Shown in pieces: positions 51,535 to 60,434 of a stretch of DNA of 64,000 nucleotides; the first letter of the stretch is position 1; each line of letters starts with the position of its first letter. The stretch spans positions 1,736,001 through 1,800,000 of the forward strand of contig CP144172.1 of NCBI GenBank assembly GCA_039636865.1. The letters are read 5' to 3'. Below the pieces are notes generated by a model that saw only the letters and a program-made list of their open reading frames with translations, was not told the DNA's origin and ran no database searches. Made by a program: the position numbers and the translations under genes. The DNA comes from Dermatophilaceae bacterium Sec6.4 (GTDB lineage: Bacteria; Actinomycetota; Actinomycetes; Actinomycetales; Dermatophilaceae).

Positions 51535-52401
51535 ATGGCATTCGGTCGACGGGACAACGAACAGTCAGCTGCGGTGAGCCCGCAGGGCACATCTCCAACC
51601 GGCGCGGCCTTGCCTGCTGCGGCCGTCAACAGGATCCAGCGCTTGGCCGCCCGGGAACGGGGCGACAAATCGGCGTTCACCTCGGATCTGTCGGTGAACG
51701 AGTTCGTGCTTGTCCACAAGCTCGGGTTCGAGCCGCTCGGCTACGTCATGGGTACCTCGATATACCACATCGGGTATCAGTTCCAGAACTGGGGACAGTC
51801 GATGGAGCTGGATGTGCTGTCGTCGGCGATGTACAACGCCAGGTCACTGGCCATGGATCGGATGCGCAGTGAGGCGCACGCGTTGGGCGCCGACGGAATC
51901 GTCGGTGTGAACCTGAAAATTCAGCGATACGCGTGGGCGACCGATGAGTTGGAGTTCATCGCTCAGGGCACCGCGGTGCGGGCGCGTGAACCCAACCCGT
52001 CCTACAAGTTGCGCGACGGTGGGCCATTCACCTCCGACCTGTCCGGGCAGGACTTCTACACGCTGGTCAAGGCCGGGCACTTCCCGAGGGCGCTGGTGTT
52101 CGGTGCCTGCGTCTATCACGTCGCGCACCAGAGCGTTCGCCAGACGATGAAGATGGCGGGCCGCAATATGGAGATGCCGCAGTTCACCGAGGCCGCCTAC
52201 ACGGCGCGGGAGTTGGCCATGACACGCATGGAGGACGAGGCGAACCGGTTCGGGGCCGATGGAATCGTGGGTGTGTACACCGATGTCAACGCGCATATGT
52301 GGGGTGCGCACGCGTCCGAATTCCTCGCGGTCGGCACTGGCGTGACGAGCTCGCCGGAGAGCGGCATCTCCGACCCGACGATGACGCTCTCCCTGCAGTA
52401 G
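51535..52401 (+). CDS. Tandem YbjQ-like (heavy-metal-binding, DUF74) protein
   Basis: 288 residues containing two copies of a YbjQ-type domain. The first: SMELDVLSSAMYNARSLAMDRMRSEAHALGADGIVGVNLK near residue 80; the second: MPQFTEAAYTARELAMTRMEDEANRFGADGIVGVYTD near 215. Repeats share ...A.RMxxEAxxxGADGIVGV. Each is preceded by a FTSDLSxxxF motif. The role is unknown; bacterial YbjQ homologues form pentamers. ATG at 51535. It is followed three bases later by the next gene. Confidence 0.88.
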   Translation: MAFGRRDNEQSAAVSPQGTSPTGAALPAAAVNRIQRLAARERGDKSAFTSDLSVNEFVLVHKLGFEPLGYVMGTSIYHIGYQFQNWGQSMELDVLSSAMYNARSLAMDRMRSEAHALGADGIVGVNLKIQRYAWATDELEFIAQGTAVRAREPNPSYKLRDGGPFTSDLSGQDFYTLVKAGHFPRALVFGACVYHVAHQSVRQTMKMAGRNMEMPQFTEAAYTARELAMTRMEDEANRFGADGIVGVYTDVNAHMWGAHASEFLAVGTGVTSSPESGISDPTMTLSLQ

Positions 52402-52404
52402 CCG

Positions 52405-52902
52405 ATGGGATTTCTGCGTGGTCGGGGCCGGGAAGTGAACCCTCCTGCCCAGTACGGACCGTCGGTACCTCGACCGTTCTCGGAACTGATCGAGACCGGA
52501 CCGTCCTCTGCTCTGGAGTCGTTGGCGCGACATGCCAGGGTGCCTGACGACGCGCGCGAGCGACTCCTGCGCCTGGACACTGCGCTCATTCAGGCCGGGC
52601 AGTATCTGGCGGACCGCGGGATCACCGGAGTCGACGCCTACGAGGTTGCTCAGATCCGTGACGACTTCGCGCCGTCGGCCGTCAACGCGTACCTCGGTCT
52701 CCCGCCGGGCACCGCAGGAACGGCTGTGCTGATGGACGAGATGACTGGCGCTCAGCTGCTGGTGCGCGAACTGGACCTCCTGTTGTCGGCTGTGGATCAG
52801 CTGGTGGCCCGGGCGGGAGAAGTGGGGCAGACCCGACTACGTGCGCATCACCGTTTCGTGGAAGAGAAGTACGGGGCACGCCCGACCGACCTGGAGTTGT
52901 AA
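52405..52902 (+). CDS. Hypothetical protein (165 aa) coupled to the YbjQ-like gene
   Basis: No family recognised. Helical: TALIQAGQYLADRGITGVDAYEVAQIRDDF, then VLMDEMTGAQLLVRELDLLLSAVDQLVARAG. An N-terminal GFLRGRGREVNPPAQYG tail is disordered. ATG at 52405, three bases after the previous stop; likely the same operon, and perhaps a partner of it. Confidence 0.75.
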   Translation: MGFLRGRGREVNPPAQYGPSVPRPFSELIETGPSSALESLARHARVPDDARERLLRLDTALIQAGQYLADRGITGVDAYEVAQIRDDFAPSAVNAYLGLPPGTAGTAVLMDEMTGAQLLVRELDLLLSAVDQLVARAGEVGQTRLRAHHRFVEEKYGARPTDLEL

Positions 52903-52934
52903 AGCCGGCTGCGCTGCTTCGGTATTCTGGAGCA

Positions 52935-54323
52935 GTGAGCATCGTGAGTCCTGTAGCGCCCATCGCGGATCCTTCGCCACTGCCGGAGTGGGTCGACGTA
53001 CCCGCTGCCCAGCAGCCGACCTGGCCCGACCAGGATGCGCTCGCCGCCGTCCGCGAGGAACTCGCCGCCAGCCCGCCGCTGGTGTTCGCCGGCGAGTGCG
53101 ACGTGCTGCGAGAGCGCCTGGCGGCAGCATCCAAGGGTGAAGCGTTCTTGTTGCAGGGTGGCGATTGCGCGGAGATGTTCGCCGCCGCGACTGCGGACGG
53201 TATCCGCGATCGCATCAAGACGATTCTGCAGATGGCAGCGGTTCTGACCTATGGAGCGAGCACTCCGGTCATCAAGGTCGGGCGTATCGCCGGTCAGTAC
53301 GCGAAGCCCCGCAGCAGCGGCAACGAGACCCGCGGTGAGGTCACTCTGCCGGCATACCGCGGTGACATGGTGAACGACTTCGCGTTCACCCCTGAATCAC
53401 GCACCCCGGACCCGCGACGGTTGATGCGGGCGTACCACACGAGTGCTTCGACGTTGAATCTCGTGCGTGCTTTCACGCAGGGCGGATTCGCCGATCTGCG
53501 GCATGTACACGAGTGGAACCAGGGCTTCGTCGCCAACAGCGCCTACGCGCGGTACGAGAGCATCGCAGCCGATATCGGTCAGGCGATGAAGTTCATGGCT
53601 GCCTGCGGAGCGGATTTCGACGCCCTGCGCGCCGTGGAGTTCTTCGCCAGTCACGAGGCCCTGCTGCTGGACTACGAGAAGCCGCTGACCCGCATCGACA
53701 GCCGGACGGGGAACGCGTACGCGGTGTCCGGACACTTCCTGTGGGTGGGGGAGCGCACCCGACAGCTGGACGGCGCTCATCTGGACTTCGTGTCCAAGAT
53801 CCACAACCCCATCGGCATGAAGGTCGGCCCCAAAGCCGACCCGGACGATCTGATGCGGATCATCGACAAGCTGGACCCGCACCGTGAGCCCGGTCGCCTG
53901 ACGTTCATCACCCGGATGGGTGCGGGCGTCATCCACGATGCCCTGCCGCCGATCGTCGAGCGGGTGACTGCCGAGGGCGGCAAAGTCACCTGGGTGTGCG
54001 ATCCCATGCACGGCAATACCTTCGAGTCCTCGACGGGGTACAAAACCCGCGAGTTCGACGACATCATCGCCGAGGTCCAAGGGTTCTTCGAGGTACACCA
54101 GGGGCTCGGCACCGTGCCCGGCGGCATCCACGTGGAGTTGACCGGTACCGACGTCACCGAGTGCCTGGGCGGTTCGGAGAAGATCCTGGCCGCAGACCTG
54201 GAGAAGCGCTACGAGACCGCGTGCGACCCACGGCTGAACCACCAGCAGAGCCTGGAGCTGGCCTTCCTCGTTGCGCAGATGTTGAGCGCGCGGAACAAGG
54301 GGATCAGACGACCGACAGCGTGA
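52935..54323 (+). CDS. aroG: Class II 3-deoxy-D-arabino-heptulosonate 7-phosphate synthase
   Basis: First enzyme of the shikimate pathway: joins erythrose 4-phosphate and phosphoenolpyruvate. 462 residues, the plant-like (class II) type. Conserved pieces: AFLLQGGDCAEMF with the metal Cys, KVGRIAGQYAKPRS, YRGDMVNDFAF, VSGHFLWVGERTRQLDGAHLDF, KVGPKADPDDL, WVCDPMHGNT and VHVELTG-type sites near the end. GTG at 52935. It overlaps the convergent kinase gene by 20 bases. Feedback regulation cannot be judged. Confidence 0.97.
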   Translation: MSIVSPVAPIADPSPLPEWVDVPAAQQPTWPDQDALAAVREELAASPPLVFAGECDVLRERLAAASKGEAFLLQGGDCAEMFAAATADGIRDRIKTILQMAAVLTYGASTPVIKVGRIAGQYAKPRSSGNETRGEVTLPAYRGDMVNDFAFTPESRTPDPRRLMRAYHTSASTLNLVRAFTQGGFADLRHVHEWNQGFVANSAYARYESIAADIGQAMKFMAACGADFDALRAVEFFASHEALLLDYEKPLTRIDSRTGNAYAVSGHFLWVGERTRQLDGAHLDFVSKIHNPIGMKVGPKADPDDLMRIIDKLDPHREPGRLTFITRMGAGVIHDALPPIVERVTAEGGKVTWVCDPMHGNTFESSTGYKTREFDDIIAEVQGFFEVHQGLGTVPGGIHVELTGTDVTECLGGSEKILAADLEKRYETACDPRLNHQQSLELAFLVAQMLSARNKGIRRPTA

Positions 54324-56169
54324 CGCTGCTTCCCTTGCGTACCTTCGTGCCGGCAGACGGATCGGTGGCCCGTACGGTATCGAACAGGCCGCCGAAATAA
54401 CGGCGTACCTTCACGGTGAGACCGAGCGCCTCCAGCGCTGATTTCGCCTTGGCCGTCGGCTTGCCGGTGACATCCGGCACGGTGATCAGCTCGGGACCCT
54501 TCGACACGGTCAGCGTGACGGTGTCGCCGCGAAAGCCGGTCCCGTCTGCGGGAGTCTGCGAGATGACCGTGCCCGCGGGCACGGTATCGCTGAATTCATC
54601 GGCAGCCTTGGTGACAGTGAATCCGGACCTGTCCAGGACACCAGTGGCGGCTGCGACGGTCTGTCCCGTGACGGCGGGCACGGCGATCGGCTCGCGACCC
54701 ATACTGATGGTGAGAGCAACCGCGGCACCTCTTTTGAGCGATGACGTTGCAGCAGGATTGGAGCTGACGACCTCCCCGGCCGGCACCGTGTCGTCGTACG
54801 CCTGCGTCACCGTTCCCACTCGCAACGTCGCGGCACTCAAGGCGGTCTGCGCCTGTTCCTGCGTTTTCCCGTCGAGTGTCGGGACGGTATGACGCTCCGG
54901 GCCGCGGGAGACGGTCAGTGTGATGTCTGCGCTTTTACGGACCTGGGCCCCCGGTGTCGGCTTGCTTGCAATGACGTCACCGACGGGCACCTTCTCGCTG
55001 ACGGCCTGTGTGACGGAGGTGTCCAGATGCTGGGCCCGAATCAGCGAGATGGCCTGACCCTGCGGACGCCCGAGGACGTCGGGTACCGAGGTCTGACCGA
55101 GGGGGCCCAGAGTGAACAACCAACCACCGGTAGCTATCAGCGCGACGGCCAGTAACGCCACCAGACCCAGCAGGATCGATCGACGACGCTGTGGGCTCGC
55201 GGGTGCGTCCGTGGGCTCGACCAACGCGTGGGTGGCATCTATCCCCAGACGTGAGGTGTGCGCCGGATGGTCGCTCTGGCCGGAGGCGGGTCCGACCGGC
55301 GCCGCATCAAGTTGATCGTCGGTGAGGCCGGCCCGTATCGCGTTCAACTCCTCCAGAAGTTCGGCCGCGTCTGCGGGACGTTGCAGCGGGTCGGTCGCCG
55401 TTGCATCCTCGATCAACGCGTCGACCGCTGCGGGCACCGTCGGCACCGTCTGGGAAGCAGTCGGCACGGTGCCGTGTACATGCTGGTAGGCGACGTGGAT
55501 GGGGGAGTCACCGGGAAATGCCTTGTCACCGGTGAGCATCTCGAAGATCAGTAAGCCGACGGAGTAGACGTCGGACCGTTCGCTGGACCGGCCGGTCTCG
55601 ACCTGCTCGGGAGACAGATAGGCAGCCGTCCCGAAGATGACGCTGGAGTCGGCACTTGCAGTGCGTGTCGTCACCGCGCGAGCCAGGCCGAAATCCACGA
55701 CCTTCACGGTGCCGTCGTCGCGTAGCAGGACGTTCTCGGGCTTGATATCGCGATGCACGATCCCACGTGAGTGGGCCACGGCGAGAGCCGCGAGGATGCC
55801 CTCCGCGATCTGCAGGACCCGGCGGACGCTCATCGGCGATGTTGTGCGGATCAGTTCCCGCAGGGTGGTGCCCTCCACCAGCTCCATCGCGATGAAGACG
55901 TAGTGCTCGTCCTGACCCTGGTCGGTGACGGCGACGATATTGGGATGGGACAAGCGCGCTGCGGACCGCGCCTCCTGCCGGAAACGCTCGACGAACTGCT
56001 CATCGCGGGCCAGGTCCGGACGCATGATCTTCAGGGCCACATGCCGGTCCAGTCGTTCGTCCAACGCTACGTAGACGGACCCCATGCCGCCATCGGCGAG
56101 GTGATGCAGCACCTGGTACCGCCCGTCGACCCTACGGCCCACGAGAGAGGACGAGGCGGTTGACGGCAC
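54304..56169 (-). CDS. pknB: Ser/Thr protein kinase with C-terminal PASTA repeats
   Basis: 621 residues. Kinase domain residues 20-280: Gly-rich loop LADGGMGSVY, Lys47 in ALKIM, HRD in IVHRDIKPENVLL (Asp141), DFG at 159-161 and LSPEQVETGR. A single membrane helix spans about 331-354. Four PASTA repeats follow (from about 360), each with a VPxVxG-type start and a TVSxGPE-type end, facing outside to sense peptidoglycan-like ligands. By position it replaces mycobacterial PknL but, unlike PknL, has PASTA repeats, hence the pknB symbol is tentative. Convergent overlap of 20 bp with aroG. Confidence 0.93.
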   Translation of the reverse strand: MPSTASSSLVGRRVDGRYQVLHHLADGGMGSVYVALDERLDRHVALKIMRPDLARDEQFVERFRQEARSAARLSHPNIVAVTDQGQDEHYVFIAMELVEGTTLRELIRTTSPMSVRRVLQIAEGILAALAVAHSRGIVHRDIKPENVLLRDDGTVKVVDFGLARAVTTRTASADSSVIFGTAAYLSPEQVETGRSSERSDVYSVGLLIFEMLTGDKAFPGDSPIHVAYQHVHGTVPTASQTVPTVPAAVDALIEDATATDPLQRPADAAELLEELNAIRAGLTDDQLDAAPVGPASGQSDHPAHTSRLGIDATHALVEPTDAPASPQRRRSILLGLVALLAVALIATGGWLFTLGPLGQTSVPDVLGRPQGQAISLIRAQHLDTSVTQAVSEKVPVGDVIASKPTPGAQVRKSADITLTVSRGPERHTVPTLDGKTQEQAQTALSAATLRVGTVTQAYDDTVPAGEVVSSNPAATSSLKRGAAVALTISMGREPIAVPAVTGQTVAAATGVLDRSGFTVTKAADEFSDTVPAGTVISQTPADGTGFRGDTVTLTVSKGPELITVPDVTGKPTAKAKSALEALGLTVKVRRYFGGLFDTVRATDPSAGTKVRKGSSVTLSVV

Positions 56170-56232
56170 GGTCGCAGTCTACGAACCCTGGCGGCGGTCA
56201 TCGGGAGGCGCGGCCCGTGGGAAACTGATGAC

Positions 56233-56592
56233 ATGGCTGATCTGGAGACAATGGTCGGGGACTGGCTCTCAGTTCCGGAGGTAGCCGAGGCACTCGGGCT
56301 GCGTCAGCGGCAGGTTCGCCAGATGATCACTGACGGTGACCTGCTCGCCCACCGCATCGGTGCAAATCTTGCGCTGGGCGTTCCGGCGGTGTTCATCCGC
56401 GACGGCGAGATCCTGCCCTCGTTGCCCGGCACGGTGACCGTGTTGCGCGACGCACGCCTGACCGACGACGAGGCGTTGGAGTGGTTGTTCACTCCCGATG
56501 AAACGCTTCCGCTTCCGGGGGCACCTATGCAGATGCTGCTCGCCGGGCGAAAGTCGGAGATCCGCAAGCGGGCTTCCGAACTGGCCTTCTGA
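56233..56592 (+). CDS. Rv2175c-like DNA-binding protein
   Basis: 119 residues with a winged or MerR-like helix-turn-helix near the start: WLSVPEVAEALGLRQRQVRQMITDGDLLAHRIG, then VPAVFIRDGEILPSLPGTVTVLRDARLTDDEALEWLF. In Mycobacterium the orthologue Rv2175c sits beside pknL and is phosphorylated by it on an N-terminal Thr; here the kinase is divergent, 63 bases away, and Thr6 is a possible site (inference). ATG at 56233. Confidence 0.9.
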   Translation: MADLETMVGDWLSVPEVAEALGLRQRQVRQMITDGDLLAHRIGANLALGVPAVFIRDGEILPSLPGTVTVLRDARLTDDEALEWLFTPDETLPLPGAPMQMLLAGRKSEIRKRASELAF

Positions 56593-56616
56593 TCAGCTGC
56601 GGTCGCGCGGTCTGCG

Positions 56617-57699
56617 TTACGCAGTGCGCGCGGTGGCGACCTCGACGAGAGAGCTCAGCACCTGCGCGGCTTCATCGGTGACGTGTGCCCGACTGAGGTG
56701 CAGGCGGGCGGCAGACACGCGTTCGGTGATCATCGACTCCACGCGGTCAACCGCGCCGGAACGCGCGCACAGCTCGCGCATCCACTGCACGTCCTGCGGA
56801 CTCAGATCCGGTGAACCGAAGGTCGCGGTGAAGCGGCGCAGCTCATCGTCTCCGACATCGTCCAGGGCCAGCGCGATGAGCACCGTGCGTTTGCCCTCTG
56901 CAAGATCGTCTCCGGCCGGTTTGCCGGTCTGCTCCGGGTCGCCGAAGACCCCCAGCAGGTCGTCGCGAAGCTGGAAAGCCTCCCCGAGGGCCTCCCCGTA
57001 CTGCGCCAACGTCGCCATCGTCTCAGTGTCTGCGCCGGCGCAGGCAGCTCCGATGAGCAACGGTTGCACCACTGTGTAGTTGGCGCTCTTGTAGAAAGCC
57101 ACGCGTAACGCCTGCTCGACCCGTTGAGCGGTCTGCAGCCCGGCCCACGGGCGCACCGAATCCAGCACATCGAGGTACTGCCCGGCCATCAGTTGGGTAC
57201 GCATTGTGTCGAAGTCGGGTCGTCCGCGGTCCAGCTCCGAGGCGGGCAATCCACATCCGGCAAACATTTCCCCGGTCCAGACCAGACACAGGTCACCCGC
57301 CAGGATCGCTGCAGCGTCACCGAAATCGTCCCCGTCGCCCTCCCAACCCTGGTCTGCGTGCAGTACGGACATCCGACGGTGGGCCGTCGGCTTCCCACGG
57401 CGTAGATCGGAGTGATCCATCACGTCGTCGTGGATCAGGGCTGCTGCCTGGAACATCTCCATGGCAGCAGCGAGCGCGACCACAGAATCGGAATCAGGAC
57501 CCCCGGCACTGCGGTAGCCCCAGTAGAGGAAGGCTGCGCGCAGCCGCTTGCCACCACGCAGCAGCCCGAAGATCGATTCGGTGAGATGCTCGACGTCGGC
57601 GCCCAGGGGGGCGAGCACGGAGTGTTGGCGGCTCTCGTGGGTATCGAGTACCTCCTGCACCCGGGCACGTAGATCCGCCACGTCCAACGGATTTCGCAC
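56617..57699 (-). CDS. idsA: Polyprenyl diphosphate synthase (geranylgeranyl type)
   Basis: 360 residues. Both aspartate-rich motifs are present: first ALIHDDVMDHSDLRRGKPTAHR (DDxxD, near residue 95), second QLRDDLLGVFGDPEQTGKPAGDDLAEGKRT (near 247). Residues before the first motif (MEMFQAAALIH) set chain length; AA/F suggests long-chain products such as geranylgeranyl diphosphate. GTG start at 57699. Orthologue of mycobacterial idsA2 by position. Divergent from metF. Confidence 0.93.
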   Translation of the reverse strand: MRNPLDVADLRARVQEVLDTHESRQHSVLAPLGADVEHLTESIFGLLRGGKRLRAAFLYWGYRSAGGPDSDSVVALAAAMEMFQAAALIHDDVMDHSDLRRGKPTAHRRMSVLHADQGWEGDGDDFGDAAAILAGDLCLVWTGEMFAGCGLPASELDRGRPDFDTMRTQLMAGQYLDVLDSVRPWAGLQTAQRVEQALRVAFYKSANYTVVQPLLIGAACAGADTETMATLAQYGEALGEAFQLRDDLLGVFGDPEQTGKPAGDDLAEGKRTVLIALALDDVGDDELRRFTATFGSPDLSPQDVQWMRELCARSGAVDRVESMITERVSAARLHLSRAHVTDEAAQVLSSLVEVATARTA

Positions 57700-57776
57700 A
57701 GCAGGATCCTTCCGGGAGCTCTTGAGAACAGTTGCCGAGAAGAGTAGTTGTCACCGGCCCGCCTATCATCGTCGGC

Positions 57777-58733
57777 ATGTCCCAGGCTGAACAAGCGAGC
57801 GAATCCGAGCGTGGTCCCCGGGTTGATATCCCGGCGCTGTTGTCCGATCCGACCCCGACCTTCAGCTTCGAGTTCTCTCCACCGCGCGACGATGCCGGAG
57901 AAAAGCTGCTGTGGGAGGCCATCCGTCGCGTCGAGCAGGCGAGGCCCTCGTTCATATCGGTGACCTACGGCGCTGGAGGTTCCACCCGCGATCGGACGGT
58001 ACGCGTCACTGGTCGGATCGAGCGCGAAACCACGCTGAGCACCATGGCGCACCTCACCTGTGTCGGCTCCAGCATCGCGCAACTACGACAGGTCGTCGGC
58101 GAGTACGCCGATGCTGGGATACGCAATATCCTCGCGCTGCGAGGTGATCCTGCGGGCGGGTTGGGAACATCCTGGACCGCGCACCCGGAGGGGTTGGATC
58201 ATGCCGATCAGCTGGTGTCCTTGGTCGCCTCGCTGGGTGCTTTTACGATCGGGGTGGCGGCATTCCCCGACAAGCACCCGGAGTCCGCCACCTTGCAGGA
58301 AGAAGCTGACGTGCTTGTTCGCAAGGCTGACGCCGGTGCATCGTTTGCGATCACCCAGATGGTGACGGACGTCGACACCTATCTGCGGTTGCGCGATCTC
58401 GTCGCGTCGCGGGGTCGTGACCTGCCGATCGTGCCAGGGTTGATGCCGGTCACCTACGCGAGTCAGCTGGAGCGGATGACCAAACTCAACGGACAGCCGT
58501 TGGCGTCGGATGTGGTCGAGCGGATCCAGGGTGTTGCCGGCGACAAGGACGCGGTCCGCAGGGTCGGCGTCCAGATCTGCACCGAGCACGCAACCCGGCT
58601 GCTGAAGGAGGGTGCACCCGGCATTCACTTCATCACGATGAATCGCAGCGTTGCCACGTTGGAGGTCTACCGCAACGTGGCGGGCAGTACAGCGTTCGCC
58701 CCGCACACTGCTCGGACCCCGGTCACCGCCTGA
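57777..58733 (+). CDS. metF: Methylenetetrahydrofolate reductase
   Basis: Makes 5-methyl-THF for methionine synthesis. 318 residues, FAD TIM-barrel. Key parts: TFSFEFSPPRDDAGEKLLWEAI near residue 23, SVTYGAGGSTRDRTVR near 60, AHLTCVGSSIAQLRQVV near 90, LRGDPAGG near 120 and FAITQMVTD near 183, VPGLMPVTYASQLERM near 220. ATG at 57777 is favoured; the upstream reading to 57732 lacks conserved residues. It stands beside the idsA gene, divergent with 77 bases between. Confidence 0.95.
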   Translation: MSQAEQASESERGPRVDIPALLSDPTPTFSFEFSPPRDDAGEKLLWEAIRRVEQARPSFISVTYGAGGSTRDRTVRVTGRIERETTLSTMAHLTCVGSSIAQLRQVVGEYADAGIRNILALRGDPAGGLGTSWTAHPEGLDHADQLVSLVASLGAFTIGVAAFPDKHPESATLQEEADVLVRKADAGASFAITQMVTDVDTYLRLRDLVASRGRDLPIVPGLMPVTYASQLERMTKLNGQPLASDVVERIQGVAGDKDAVRRVGVQICTEHATRLLKEGAPGIHFITMNRSVATLEVYRNVAGSTAFAPHTARTPVTA

Positions 58734-58786
58734 CCGGCGGGCACACTGCTTCGTGGCGGCCCGCTATGTCGGTGGCCCGCCATACG

Positions 58787-58810
58787 ATGTTCGAACACAG
58801 TTACGAACAT
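58787..58810. promoter_or_regulatory. Inverted repeat ATGTTCG-N10-CGAACAT
   Basis: 7-base arms, 58787-58793 and 58804-58810, 16 bases upstream of the HEPN gene ATG with GGAGG right after. It includes GTTCGAAC, part of an actinobacterial LexA-like half-site, but spacing does not fit LexA. Confidence 0.45.
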
Positions 58811-58825
58811 TGGAGGCGGGCGACC

Positions 58826-59344
58826 ATGATCATCACTTCTCGAACCCTGGATTCTTCTCAGACCCTCGACACCAGAGCCGAACAATCCGGATCGATTCCC
58901 GCACGGCAAGGGTCGGACACGGCAATTGCAGCCGCTCCTCCCGCCACGGTGCTGGAGCTGATCGACCGGGCTCGTGATGCTTTGCTGGAGGCCTGTCACA
59001 GCCAGGACACTGTCGAACGTCATCGCCTTGCCCAACTCGGTGCGCTGCGTGCGGCGGCCGCTGCGCTGGCCAGCCGATCAAGATCGAAGAAGTCGCCTCG
59101 TCGCCGAGATGTCTGGGACTCCCTGGGCGTGCTACATCCCGAGCTGGCCGAATGGGCTCAGTTCTTCGCAATGACCGCAGTTCGAGGAACAGAGGCGGCT
59201 CAGGGGCGCGTGCACCTGAACGGTCGAGAGGCCGACGATCTGTTGCGCCAGGCGGAGGTTTTCATCGAGTCGGTGATGTCCCGACTCGGCCTTCCGATGA
59301 TGGGCCCGCTTCCTGGGTGTGTGCCCGCGTTTCAACGGACGTAG
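58826..59344 (+). CDS. SAV_6107-family HEPN domain protein
   Basis: 172 residues. The helical core starts VLELIDRARDALLEACHSQDTVERHRLAQLGALRAAAAAL, then WDSLGVLHPELAEWAQFFAM and LLRQAEVFIESVMSRLGL. This fits the SAV_6107 HEPN family: a small helical domain, here without a clear Rx4-6H active site. HEPN proteins often act as RNases or toxin partners. ATG at 58826 after GGAGG. A Ser/Thr-rich lead. Confidence 0.85.
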   Translation: MIITSRTLDSSQTLDTRAEQSGSIPARQGSDTAIAAAPPATVLELIDRARDALLEACHSQDTVERHRLAQLGALRAAAAALASRSRSKKSPRRRDVWDSLGVLHPELAEWAQFFAMTAVRGTEAAQGRVHLNGREADDLLRQAEVFIESVMSRLGLPMMGPLPGCVPAFQRT

Positions 59345-59468
59345 GATGGATACGAGATTTCAGGACCCTGCCTTCACGGGTCCGGGTGTCGACATTTATT
59401 CTCGGAGTGCTGAGGGCGACGCGACTGTCGTTCAACGTTTTTCCCTGACAGATCGCCTGGAGGTCACC

Positions 59469-59894
59469 GTGCCGCTCTCCGAGCGCGAGCAACGCCTGTT
59501 GGAACAGATGGAACAGGCGTTAAGCGCTGACGACCCCAAGTTTGCATCGCACATGGTTGCCGACCCGGCGCGACTGCGCGCTCGCCGTCGGCTCGCACTA
59601 GGCGTGTTGTTGTTACTGCTGGGCGCAGGAGCGCTGGTCGCCGGAGTGCTGATCAAGAGCGTCCCATTGGGCGCCCTGGGGTTTGCGGTCATGGTGGGCT
59701 CTGGTGCCTACGCGATCGGCCCTCCCGGCCCTGGCGGCCCAGCCCTCGGCTCGGTCCGACCTGACGGGTCAGTGCAGCGGAGTCCCCGCCGCCGGCGGCG
59801 CGACAATTCTGCTGGCCCGGCACGTCCGCAGGGTGGCTTCATGCAGCGGATGGAGCAGCGCTGGGAGCGTCGCCGCAACGGGTCAGGCCGGTAA
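59469..59894 (+). CDS. DUF3040 membrane protein (Rv2169c-like)
   Basis: 141 residues. The family starts with VPLSEREQRLLEQMEQALSADDPKFASHM, a characteristic amphipathic helix; then RRRLALGVLLLLLGAGALVAGVLI and LGALGFAVMVGSGAYAI form two helices. The C-terminal tail is Arg- and Gly-rich. GTG at 59469 with GGAGG about seven bases before; the upstream reading frame is not conserved. A related gene precedes the mraZ cluster in mycobacteria, though mraZ is not in this window. Confidence 0.9.
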   Translation: MPLSEREQRLLEQMEQALSADDPKFASHMVADPARLRARRRLALGVLLLLLGAGALVAGVLIKSVPLGALGFAVMVGSGAYAIGPPGPGGPALGSVRPDGSVQRSPRRRRRDNSAGPARPQGGFMQRMEQRWERRRNGSGR

Positions 59895-59910
59895 CAGCAG
59901 CAAGGTGCGA

Positions 59911-59967
59911 CCCGCACAACGCAGAACGCCCACCACTGGTTGTGGTGGGCGTTCTCCGTTGTGCGGG
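59911..59967. terminator. Bidirectional terminator between convergent genes
   Basis: 26-base arms (59911-59936 and 59942-59967) with one mismatched position and a five-base loop TGGTT. It lies between the DUF3040 gene (plus) and the small zinc-motif gene (minus). No long T-run is seen. Confidence 0.8.
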
Positions 59968-59975
59968 TTGTGTTG

Positions 59976-60179
59976 TTACGAACCTGTCGGGTCGAGACGG
60001 TCGGTTTCGTCAACCACTTCCAGTGCGATGCTGCGAAGCTTCTCCAGGTGCTCTCTTCCGTGGTGTGCGCAGAAGAGCAACTCGTGGTCTTCGGTGAGGC
60101 GCGCGCGGATGAAGGCCTGGGCGCCGCACCGGTCGCACCGGTCAGCAGCTGTCAATGTCGGGGCGAGGGCTGTTGCCAT
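59976..60179 (-). CDS. Small zinc-motif protein (DUF7455-like, 67 aa)
   Basis: Four likely metal ligands: TAADRCDRCGAQAFIRARL (CxxC) and LLFCAHHGREHLEKL (CxxH). Compact ribbon then helix, common next to ParE genes in actinobacteria. ATG at 60179; role unknown. It is divergent from parE with a 255-base upstream region. Confidence 0.88.
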   Translation of the reverse strand: MATALAPTLTAADRCDRCGAQAFIRARLTEDHELLFCAHHGREHLEKLRSIALEVVDETDRLDPTGS

Positions 60180-60434
60180 GGTCGTTCATCCTTTCGTCGG
60201 GACGCCTGTCGGCGCCTACGGCGGAGGTCCGTTCGGACCGAGTTCCGCTGGTCGTTATTCGGACCCGAGACTTGTTTGGATCTTCGTAACGTCCTTCAGA
60301 ACGAACAACAGTCAAGCATGGGCGGCCATTCCCATGTCGCAGGCACCCCCCGTGTGGTGCGTATCACGTGTCGGTGGGCCGGGATAGCCTGCGAACGCAG
60401 CATCCGAAGACTGACTCTTGCGAAGGAATGACAG

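Noticed and set aside
58787..58810. LexA box before the HEPN gene
   Set aside because: Half-sites are present but the spacing does not match CGAAC-N4-GTTCG, unlike the perfect box at 62589.
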